Of a DNA stretch of 37,821 bases, positions 31,798 to 37,821 are shown one piece after another. This DNA is from Lachnospiraceae bacterium (GTDB lineage Bacteria > Bacillota > Clostridia > Lachnospirales > Lachnospiraceae). Below the pieces are notes generated by a model, which saw only the letters and a list, made by a program, of their open reading frames with translations, had not been told where the DNA came from and searched no databases. The position numbers and the translations under genes are program-made. Numbering within the stretch: the first letter of the stretch is position 1; every line of letters begins with the position of its first letter. The DNA lies in contig VSNQ01000030.1 in the NCBI GenBank assembly GCA_009774395.1, positions 1 through 37,821 of the forward strand. The letters run 5' to 3'.

Positions 31798-33507
31798 ATG
31801 GAAGAAAAGAAGGAAGATAAGACTTTAACCAGTGCGAAACCCCGTGCGGTAGCCAAGAAGCTTTTCACACCGATGATGAAAGAGTGGCAGCCGGTATCGC
31901 CCAAAATGCCTGCACGTCCGGTAGCAGAGGAAAATCCTTTGGAGCAATCGGAATCAGATAATAAGCAGGAATCAGGGGGTGAATTAGAGGAAGTTGTAAC
32001 GAAAAACGCAGAGAAAACTGGCAGCGCAGAGGAAGGGTTCTCGGAGAATGCAGGAAGAATCGGCGATTTTTCGGGGGAAGATGAATTGTCAAAAAACAGC
32101 AGTGTGCTGGAAGATGATTTAGATTCTAATTTTATAACGAGTCATTCTGATAATACAGAATCTAAAGAAGTTGAATCGGAAGAGAAGGTTTCTATTAATT
32201 TAGAATCCGAAGCATCTGAATTAGAGGCAGACGAATATATCGCGGCTGAATCTAAAGCATCGCAGTTAAAGGAAGATGAATATATAAATTCAGAATCGGA
32301 AGCATCTGAATTGGAGGAGAGTGAGTATTCAAATTTTGAATCCAAAGCATCCGAGCCAGAAAAAGATGAATATACAAATTCAGAATCTGGAGCATCTGAA
32401 TTGGAGGAGAATGAATATTCAAATTTTGAATCCAAAGCATCCGAGCCAGAGGAAGATGAATATACAAATTCAGAATCTGGAGCATCTGAATTAGAGGAAG
32501 ATGAAAATATAAATTCAGAATCTGGAGCATCTGAATTAGAGGAAGATGAATATAGAAATTCAGAATCGGAAGTATCTGGGTTCGAGGAGGATGAATATAC
32601 AAATTCTGAATCTGAAGCATCCGAATTCGAGGAGGATGATTATAGAAATTCAGAATCGGAAGTATCCGAGTTCGAGGAGGATGAATATACAAATTCTGAA
32701 TCTAAAGCATCTGAGTTCGAGGAGGATGAATATACAAATTCAGAATCTAAAGCATCTGAATTCGAGGAGGATGAATATACAAATTCTGAATCGGAAACAT
32801 TTGAATCAGAGGAGGATGCGTATATAAACTCTGAATTAGAGGAATCTGAAGGAACTTTATATCAAGAAGATAGGGAAACGGAGGACGTATTTTCAGAGGA
32901 AACTGAAGAAGATGCTATGCCGGAGGCACCAGAACCGATTGACGAGGAGCCGCACAGCAGAGTCGCGTTAAGCGACAATAAGAGTGGTATGGGTATGGGC
33001 TGGTATGTTGTCCATACGTATTCCGGTTACGAGAACAAGGTAAAGGCTAATATTGAGAAAGCGATTGAAAACAGGCATTTGGAGAATGAAATTCTTGAAG
33101 TAAGAGTTCCTTTGCAGGAAGTAATGGAAGTAAAGAATGGCGTAGAAAAAAGTACGCAGAAAAAACTGTTTCCGGGCTATGTGCTGCTGCATATGGATGC
33201 AGATAACAATGATGCATGGTATGTTGTCAGGAATACAAGAGGTGTTACAGGATTCGTGGGGCCGGGAAGTAAACCCGTACCATTGACAGATGAGGAACTG
33301 CGGGCACTTGATTTTGGCAATGAAGTAGCACTGGAATATGCAGAAGGCGATGTAATTCATGTAGTTGCAGGCGTTTGGAAAGATACTGTAGGTACTATTC
33401 AGAAAATTGACGCTGGAAGGCAGACGGTCACAATTAATGTGGAGATGTTTGGACGTGAAACACCAGTTGAAATTCATTTTTCTGATATTAAGAAAATGTG
33501 GGATTAA
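31798..33507 (+). CDS. nusG: NusG with a very long acidic repeat extension
   Basis: NusG binds RNA polymerase and modulates pausing, termination and coupling to translation. The C-terminal part is normal: an NGN domain from about residue 401 (GWYVVHTYSGYENKVKANIEKAI...LFPGYVLLHMD...WYVVRNTRGVTGFVG) and a KOW domain from about residue 515 (GDVIHVVAGVWKDTVGTIQKI). These two domains make up a typical NusG of about 175 residues. Here about 400 residues precede them, mostly Glu, Asp and Ser, including 14 tandem 15-residue repeats (residues 143-352). The start at 31798 is supported by GAGGTAAT upstream and by close spacing to secE. No good internal start with a ribosome binding site is visible before the NGN domain. 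The tail is predicted to be disordered and strongly negative. Confidence 0.93.
   Translation: MEEKKEDKTLTSAKPRAVAKKLFTPMMKEWQPVSPKMPARPVAEENPLEQSESDNKQESGGELEEVVTKNAEKTGSAEEGFSENAGRIGDFSGEDELSKNSSVLEDDLDSNFITSHSDNTESKEVESEEKVSINLESEASELEADEYIAAESKASQLKEDEYINSESEASELEESEYSNFESKASEPEKDEYTNSESGASELEENEYSNFESKASEPEEDEYTNSESGASELEEDENINSESGASELEEDEYRNSESEVSGFEEDEYTNSESEASEFEEDDYRNSESEVSEFEEDEYTNSESKASEFEEDEYTNSESKASEFEEDEYTNSESETFESEEDAYINSELEESEGTLYQEDRETEDVFSEETEEDAMPEAPEPIDEEPHSRVALSDNKSGMGMGWYVVHTYSGYENKVKANIEKAIENRHLENEILEVRVPLQEVMEVKNGVEKSTQKKLFPGYVLLHMDADNNDAWYVVRNTRGVTGFVGPGSKPVPLTDEELRALDFGNEVALEYAEGDVIHVVAGVWKDTVGTIQKIDAGRQTVTINVEMFGRETPVEIHFSDIKKMWD
32224..32853 (+). repeat. 45-bp tandem repeat array inside nusG (14 units)
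   Basis: Fourteen in-frame 45-base units encode variants of EEDEYTNSESxASEx. A degenerate partial unit precedes them. Later units (about 32584-32808) are most alike, two being nearly identical, suggesting recent unequal exchange or slippage. Every unit keeps the reading frame. Confidence 0.93.
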
Positions 33508-33555
33508 TTCGGTGAAGAATTCGAAATAGAATTAAGAACAGTTTATTTTTTATGG

Positions 33556-33584
33556 TTGACATTTTGAACCATCTGTAATAAAAT
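33556..33584 (+). promoter_or_regulatory. Sigma-A promoter for rplK-rplA
   Basis: TTGACA (33556-33561), a 17-base spacer, then TAAAAT (33579-33584). Confidence 0.85.
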
Positions 33585-33621
33585 AGCGAATGGACTTGTA
33601 TAAAATGGATATGGCTGTTGA

Positions 33622-33675
33622 TATACAGCTTGTCACTGTGGGAGGGGGAATCCACCCTATCTACCACAAAACAGT
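33622..33675 (+). promoter_or_regulatory. Putative ribosomal protein L1 autoregulatory leader
   Basis: In the rplK leader, TGTGG (about 33637) can pair with CCACA (about 33663) around GGAGGGGGAATCCACCC, giving a hairpin with an asymmetric internal loop. L1 is known to repress its own rplK-rplA mRNA through a mimic of its rRNA site. The assignment rests on position and general shape. Confidence 0.4.
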
Positions 33676-33707
33676 TGCAGAACTGAGAATAAAATAGGAG
33701 GTGCCTT

Positions 33708-34133
33708 ATGGCAAAGAAAGTAGAAGGATATATTAAGTTACAAATCCCTGCCGGAAAAGCAACACCAGCTCCACCAGTTGGGCCAGCGCTTGGACAGCAC
33801 GGGGTAAATATTGTTGAGTTTACCAAACAGTTTAATGCAAAGACCGCAGATCAAGATGGAATGATTATTCCCGTTGTGATTACAGTCTATGCGGATAGAA
33901 GCTTTAGCTTTATTACAAAAACTCCGCCTGCAGCAGTATTGCTGAAAAAAGCTTGTAATATTAAGAGCGGATCAGCTGCGCCAAATAAGACAAAAGTTGC
34001 TACTATTTCCAAGGCAAAGCTTCAGGAGATAGCAGAGTTAAAGATGCCGGACTTAAATGCGGCAAGTCTTGAGGCGGCTATGAGCATGATCGCGGGTACT
34101 GCCAGAAGTATGGGCATCACTGTAGAGAATTAA
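33708..34133 (+). CDS. rplK: Ribosomal protein uL11
   Basis: A 141-residue L11: N-terminal domain AKKVEGYIKLQIPAGKATPAPPVGPALGQHGVNIVEFTKQFNAKT with the conserved proline-rich loop, and an RNA-binding C-terminal domain (FITKTPPAAVLLKKA...GSAAPNKTKV...AAMSMIAGTARSMGI). Length is standard. AGGAGGTG precedes ATG 33708. It is followed after 16 bases by rplA. Confidence 0.98.
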   Translation: MAKKVEGYIKLQIPAGKATPAPPVGPALGQHGVNIVEFTKQFNAKTADQDGMIIPVVITVYADRSFSFITKTPPAAVLLKKACNIKSGSAAPNKTKVATISKAKLQEIAELKMPDLNAASLEAAMSMIAGTARSMGITVEN

Positions 34134-34149
34134 GCGGAGGTAGAAAAGT

Positions 34150-34839
34150 ATGAAACATGGAAAGAAATATAAGGAAGCCGCGAAGTTAGTTGATCGCACA
34201 ACCTTTTATGAGATAGAAGATGCAGTTGCGCTTGCAAAAAAGACTGCTTCTGCAAAGTTTGATGAAACCGTAGAAGTACACATTAGAACAGGATGCGATG
34301 GACGTCATGCAGAGCAGCAGATCCGTGGCGCAGTCGTGCTTCCGAACGGTACAGGTAAAACCGTGCGTGTATTGGTATTTGCAAAGGGAGATAAAGTTGC
34401 AGAGGCAGAGGCTGCTGGAGCAGATTATGTTGGTGGCGACGAACTGATCCCTAAGATCCAGAACGATGGCTGGCTTGATTTTGATGTGGTTGTTGCGACA
34501 CCAGATATGATGGGTGTTGTAGGTCGTCTTGGTAAGGTACTTGGTCCAAAAGGTTTGATGCCAAACCCGAAGGCTGGTACGGTAACAATGGATGTTACGA
34601 AAGCAATCAATGATATTAAAGCTGGTAAGATTGAGTATAGACTTGATAAGACGAATATTATTCACTGTCCTATCGGAAAGGCTTCCTTTACGGAGGAGCA
34701 GTTGAAACAGAATCTTGATACATTGCTTGGTGCGATTGTGAAAGCAAGACCCTCAAGTTTAAAGGGGCAGTTCTTAAAGAGCATTACACTTGCATCTACA
34801 ATGGGCCCAGGCATTAAGATCAATGTTGCAAAGTATTAA
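34150..34839 (+). CDS. rplA: Ribosomal protein uL1
   Basis: A 229-residue L1 with MKHGKKYKEAAKLVDRTTFYEIEDAVALAKKTA, FDETVEVHIRTG, the central RVLVFAKGD and GPKGLMPNPKAGTVT, and the C-terminal PSSLKGQFLKSITLASTMGPGIKIN. It binds the L1 stalk of 23S rRNA and represses its own operon. GCGGAGGT precedes ATG 34150. A terminator follows directly; rplJ-rplL, which often come next, are not here. Confidence 0.98.
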   Translation: MKHGKKYKEAAKLVDRTTFYEIEDAVALAKKTASAKFDETVEVHIRTGCDGRHAEQQIRGAVVLPNGTGKTVRVLVFAKGDKVAEAEAAGADYVGGDELIPKIQNDGWLDFDVVVATPDMMGVVGRLGKVLGPKGLMPNPKAGTVTMDVTKAINDIKAGKIEYRLDKTNIIHCPIGKASFTEEQLKQNLDTLLGAIVKARPSSLKGQFLKSITLASTMGPGIKINVAKY

Positions 34840-34863
34840 GGAAACCGATATTTTGTTGTAAGG

Positions 34864-34900
34864 AAAGACCTCGTTTTTGGAGAAAAGCGGGGTCTTTTTT
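34864..34900 (+). terminator. Intrinsic terminator of rplK-rplA
   Basis: AAAGACCTCG (34864-34873) pairs with CGGGGTCTTT (34888-34897) with one wobble and is followed by further T residues. It ends just before the capA-like gene. Confidence 0.85.
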
Positions 34901-34921
34901 GCAATGTGGAGGCTTGATGGT

Positions 34922-36337
34922 ATGGTGAGAAGAAGGAGCAGCAGAAGGCGCAGGGCGAAAAGGCGGGCGCGTATTTTTATGACTACAGTGCTTTTGGTGG
35001 TAGTAACAGGGCTGACAGCAATGGTGGTATACAGTTTAATACTGCGAAGAAACAACAGTTCACAACAGGACGATTTTGGGATAATTTCGGGTACGCAGGC
35101 GGCACAGCGTCCTCAGAATTCCGTGAATTTTGCAGATTTTGTTGGTGGAGATGTTATAGAAAAGGCAGAATCGCCAAGCTCCTTTATTACTGATGCAGAT
35201 ACCTCTGGAGGCGGACAGGATGCTTCTTTCGTAAATGGAGAGGAACAGCGCGTAGAGCAAGATACTCTTTTAGAACTAGAAAACTCTTTGGAAGAAGAAA
35301 ATGCGGCATTAAATGAAGCACTTTATCAGCAGGCAGCTTTGGATGGGCAAAAAGTGAAATTGGTAGAATGTGCAGAGAGCGACAGAGTGATAATGGCGTT
35401 TGCGGGCGACATTCTGCTAGATGACAGTTATGCAATGATGGCGACGTTTAAGAACCGCGGGAGTAGTATTGAAGATACGTTTTCGGCGGAACTGCTGGAT
35501 AAAATGCGCAGCGCGGATATCTTTATGCTGAATAATGAGTTTACATTTACAAATAGAGGAGAGCCGACGCCAGAGAAAAAGTTTACCTTCCGTGCCAAGC
35601 CAGAGCATGTTGATTTTCTGCACCAGCTTGGAGTAGATGTGGTGTCGCTTGCCAATAATCATTCCTTTGATTTTGGGGAAATATCGCTGTTGGATACATT
35701 GGAAACGCTGAACAATGCGGATATTCCGTATGTTGGTGCAGGGGCAAATCTTGAGGAGGCTATAAAACCAGTTTATTTTGTGGCAAACGGCATGAAAATT
35801 GCGATTGTTAGCGCTACGCAGATTGAGCGTACCAGTACGCCGGATACTAAGGAGGCGACACAAAACCGTGCGGGTGTACTGCGCTGTATGGATGCAACAA
35901 GGCTGCTTTCTGTTATTGCGGAGGCTAAGGAGAACAGTGATTTTGTGATTCTATATATACATTGGGGTACAGAGAGTCAAGAGGAGATAGATTGGCTGCA
36001 AGAAAAACAGGCACCGCTTTATGCAGAGGCAGGGGTGGATTTAATTATGGGTGATCATCCGCATTGTTTGCAGAAGCTGGATAAAGTAGCAGGTGTGCCG
36101 GTGGTGTATAGTTTAGGAAATTACTGGTTTAATTCTAGGACACAGGATACCTGCCTTATTGAAATTTCTATTAAGGATAAGGCACTGGAATATCTAAAAT
36201 TTATCCCCTGCCGCCAGGCGGATTGCAGAACAAAGCATTTGGAGGGAACAGAAAAAGAGGAAGTACTTGCGTATATGCGGCGCATTTCTCCGCATGTCAC
36301 AATTGACAGTGAGGGATTTGTGGATTTTGGCAGTTAG
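34922..36337 (+). CDS. CapA-family (PGA_cap) membrane-anchored metallophosphatase-like protein
   Basis: The 471-residue protein has a very basic N-terminus (RRRSSRRRRAKRRAR), one membrane helix (about residues 19-40, FMTTVLLVVVTGLTAMVVYSLIL), a polar linker, and from about residue 155 a PGA_cap domain: FAGDILLDD, LNNEFTFTNRG, VVSLANNHSFDFGE, YIHWGTES, MGDHPHCLQKL and YSLGNYWF. These are the metallophosphatase-like motifs (GD, N-x-E, NNH, H-W-G, G-x-HPH) of CapA proteins linked to poly-gamma-glutamate capsule synthesis. No other capsule genes are near, so the true substrate is open. I chose ATG 34922 because GGAGG lies 9 bases upstream; ATG 34904 is an alternative. It is probably monocistronic. 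Confidence 0.88.
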   Translation: MVRRRSSRRRRAKRRARIFMTTVLLVVVTGLTAMVVYSLILRRNNSSQQDDFGIISGTQAAQRPQNSVNFADFVGGDVIEKAESPSSFITDADTSGGGQDASFVNGEEQRVEQDTLLELENSLEEENAALNEALYQQAALDGQKVKLVECAESDRVIMAFAGDILLDDSYAMMATFKNRGSSIEDTFSAELLDKMRSADIFMLNNEFTFTNRGEPTPEKKFTFRAKPEHVDFLHQLGVDVVSLANNHSFDFGEISLLDTLETLNNADIPYVGAGANLEEAIKPVYFVANGMKIAIVSATQIERTSTPDTKEATQNRAGVLRCMDATRLLSVIAEAKENSDFVILYIHWGTESQEEIDWLQEKQAPLYAEAGVDLIMGDHPHCLQKLDKVAGVPVVYSLGNYWFNSRTQDTCLIEISIKDKALEYLKFIPCRQADCRTKHLEGTEKEEVLAYMRRISPHVTIDSEGFVDFGS

Positions 36338-36604
36338 GTGTAATGTAAGATTGTTGGTGTGGGTGAAAAAAGTTACCCAAAATGTAATAGTTCAGAAGTA
36401 TCTGAACTGGTACACCAAAATAGTTACAATTCACACTCATGCCAGTTTTTATTAGCTTATAAGTTACTGAGGTGTGAATTATAACAGATTTTGCACACAA
36501 AATGCTAAAGTGCAAGCATTTTGGCGCATGATTCCCACTACTTTGGCATGGGTGTGAAAAGTAACCCAAAATAACAAAAGTATGTAAAAAAGGTAAGAAA
36601 GGTG
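36338..36604. other. Repeat-dense intergenic region upstream of rplM
   Basis: No gene is visible. The stretch holds GTTCAGA/TCTGAAC (about 36391-36408), AATTCACAC/GTGTGAATT (about 36429 and 36472), and AAAATGCT/AGCATTTT (about 36499-36522). A direct repeat of the form GGGTG..AAAA.GT.ACCCAAAAT occurs at about 36361 and 36551. Some may terminate capA, but none has a clean T-run on the plus strand. Confidence 0.5.
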
Positions 36605-36633
36605 TTGACATACCAGAAACTGTATAATATAAT
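36605..36633 (+). promoter_or_regulatory. Consensus sigma-A promoter for rplM-rpsI
   Basis: TTGACA (36605-36610), a 17-base spacer, then TATAAT (36628-36633): full consensus in both elements. Confidence 0.92.
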
Positions 36634-36640
36634 ATCACAG

Positions 36641-36819
36641 TGTGGCGACATACGATTAGAAACGTCATAGCCCCGATTTTTGTAAGCGTATGTGCCGATG
36701 TATGTATTCTAGGTGACCTATGGATTTATCAAATACGGCCGGACATTCCGTATTGGGAGAATCATATAGGAATATCCATCAAAGGAGAGCCGACAGGCTT
36801 AAAATATGGAGGTAACATA
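36641..36819 (+). promoter_or_regulatory. Long rplM leader, possible L13-type autoregulatory leader
   Basis: About 180 untranslated bases separate the promoter from rplM. Firmicutes often have an L13 leader RNA here. Visible pairing includes AATACGG (about 36732) with CCGTATT (about 36748), and CATACG/CGTATG arms near 36648 and 36688. I could not match a specific consensus. Confidence 0.4.
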
Positions 36820-37248
36820 ATGAACACATTTATGGCGAGTCCAGCTACAATTGATAGAAAATGGTATGTAGTAGACGCAGCAGGCATGACGTTGGGACGC
36901 TTGGCATCAGAGGTTGCAAGCATTTTGAGAGGGAAAAACAAGCCGATTTTCACACCGCATATGGATACCGGTGATTATGTAATTGTTATTAATGCAGAGA
37001 AGATCGCTGTAACAGGCAGAAAGTTAGATCAGAAAATATATTACCGCCATTCCGATTATGTTGGCGGTATGAAACAGGAAACATTGAAAGAGAAGTTAAA
37101 GAAGAAGCCGGAGTCAGTGATTGAGCACGCTGTTAAGGGAATGCTTCCGAAGGGACCTTTAGGACGTCAGATGTATCGGAAACTTTATGTTTACGCAGGG
37201 CCTGAGCATAAACATGCAGCTCAGAAACCAGAAGTATTGACATTTTAA
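36820..37248 (+). CDS. rplM: Ribosomal protein uL13
   Basis: A 142-residue L13: TFMASPATIDRKWYVVDAAGMTLGRLASEVASILRGKNKPIFTPHMDTGDYVIVINAEKIAVTG, then YYRHSDYVGGMK, KGMLPKGPLGRQMYRKLYVYAGPEHKHAAQKPEVL. Length and motifs are standard. ATG 36820 has GGAGGT 6-7 bases upstream; a longer frame extending to 36640 covers the leader and is not used. rpsI follows after 30 bases. Confidence 0.98.
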   Translation: MNTFMASPATIDRKWYVVDAAGMTLGRLASEVASILRGKNKPIFTPHMDTGDYVIVINAEKIAVTGRKLDQKIYYRHSDYVGGMKQETLKEKLKKKPESVIEHAVKGMLPKGPLGRQMYRKLYVYAGPEHKHAAQKPEVLTF

Positions 37249-37278
37249 CCAAGGGTACAAATAAAGGAGGATATTAAA

Positions 37279-37683
37279 ATGGCAAAAGCAGCAAATGCTT
37301 CAAGATATTATGGTACAGGCAGAAGAAAGAAATCTATTGCTAGGGTATATGTAATGCCCGGTACAGGTAATATTACGATAAACAAAAGAGGGATTGACGA
37401 ATATTTTGGATTGGAAACATTGAAAGTAATTGTACGCCAGCCCTTAGCATTGACAGATACTGTTGATAAGTTTGATGTATTGGTAAATGTACGTGGCGGC
37501 GGTTATACTGGTCAGGCAGGCGCAATTCGTCATGGTATTTCCAGAGCGCTGCTACAGGCAGATGCAGACTATAGACCAGCACTTAAGAAAGCAGGATTCC
37601 TTACGAGAGATCCTCGTATGAAGGAGAGAAAGAAGTATGGCTTAAAGGCTGCTCGTCGTGCACCGCAGTTTAGTAAGCGATAG
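37279..37683 (+). CDS. rpsI: Ribosomal protein uS9
   Basis: A 134-residue S9: YYGTGRRKKSIARVYVMPGTGNITINKRGIDEYFG, then VNVRGGGYTGQAGAIRHGISRALL, and the C-terminus RDPRMKERKKYGLKAARRAPQFSKR. The terminal SKR reaches the P-site tRNA in the 30S subunit. AAAGGAGG precedes ATG 37279. It is the second gene of the rplM-rpsI operon. Confidence 0.98.
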   Translation: MAKAANASRYYGTGRRKKSIARVYVMPGTGNITINKRGIDEYFGLETLKVIVRQPLALTDTVDKFDVLVNVRGGGYTGQAGAIRHGISRALLQADADYRPALKKAGFLTRDPRMKERKKYGLKAARRAPQFSKR

Positions 37684-37724
37684 TATCTACTTGCTATATA
37701 AATATTGGAGAAACGAAATAATAT

Positions 37725-37764
37725 GACAGGCAAAACCAAATATATATGGTTTGCCTGTCTTTTT
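37725..37764 (+). terminator. Intrinsic terminator of rplM-rpsI
   Basis: GACAGGCAAAACCA (37725-37738) pairs with TGGTTTGCCTGTC (37747-37759) apart from one bulged A, followed by TTTTT. Confidence 0.92.
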
Positions 37765-37821
37765 GCGTATTCTGGCACGAAATATAGCAATTCCTATTAT
37801 ATATTTCTCTTATACCCCTAT

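Noticed and set aside
32142..32692. Long minus-strand frames opposite the nusG repeats
   Set aside because: They arise from the 45-base periodicity of the repeat array; no ribosome binding site or family signature.
32224..32853. The 45-bp repeats as a CRISPR array
   Set aside because: Units are contiguous without unique spacers and encode an in-frame protein repeat.
34844..34852. ACCGATAT after rplA as a sigma-28 promoter for capA
   Set aside because: There is no TAAA-like element 15-16 bases upstream, and a terminator lies between it and capA.

Overview
The window looks like the chromosome of a motile, low-GC Lachnospiraceae-type Clostridium (Firmicutes). This rests on the AT-rich sequence, strong AGGAGG ribosome binding sites, flagellins of the MVVQHN...NRMLGI type common in gut Lachnospiraceae, two tandem flgK genes, and the Bacillus/Clostridium order flgM-flgN-flgK-flgL-fliW-csrA. 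Genus cannot be fixed from sequence reading alone.

Layout. 1-400: the decayed C-terminal end of a GT11 fucosyltransferase-like gene. 377-11,889: a late flagellar block, flgM-flgN-flgK1-flgK2-flgL-fliW-csrA and flaG-fliD-fliS-fliT-like, with sigma-28-type promoters in front of flgM and flaG. 11,890-24,560: five flagellin genes, each with its own leader and terminator. A broken AAA/DUF4143 ATPase gene and a small coiled-coil gene lie between the second and third flagellins. 24,679-29,134: three family-2 glycosyltransferases with C-terminal helical/TPR-like regions, probably for flagellin glycosylation. On the minus strand among them are a small helical chaperone-like protein and a FliD-like paralogue. 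31,197-37,764: housekeeping genes rpmG-secE-nusG, rplK-rplA, a capA-like gene, and rplM-rpsI.

How it fits together. FlgM (anti-sigma-28), FlgN, FliS, FliT-like and FliW are chaperones or regulators for the hook-filament junction (FlgK, FlgL), cap (FliD) and filament (flagellins). FliW and CsrA form the known Firmicutes switch in which CsrA blocks flagellin translation and FliW relieves it. All five flagellin leaders carry a hairpin presenting GGA in its loop just upstream of the GGA of the Shine-Dalgarno site, as expected for two-site CsrA control. A sixth such hairpin sits directly after the fliT-like stop codon. The roughly 1.3 kb gene-free stretch before flagellin 2 has a sigma-A and a sigma-28 promoter and a strand-biased set of GGA motifs, so it could be a long leader or a CsrA-binding RNA.

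Most unusual items: a NusG with an acidic N-terminal extension of about 400 residues containing 14 tandem 15-residue repeats; the repeated CsrA-type hairpins and GGA-rich RNA candidate; different promoter types for different flagellins; a cluster of TTATGTAA octamers before flagellin 3 and again near 27.5 kb; and an orphan FliD-like gene without the usual FliD N-terminus.
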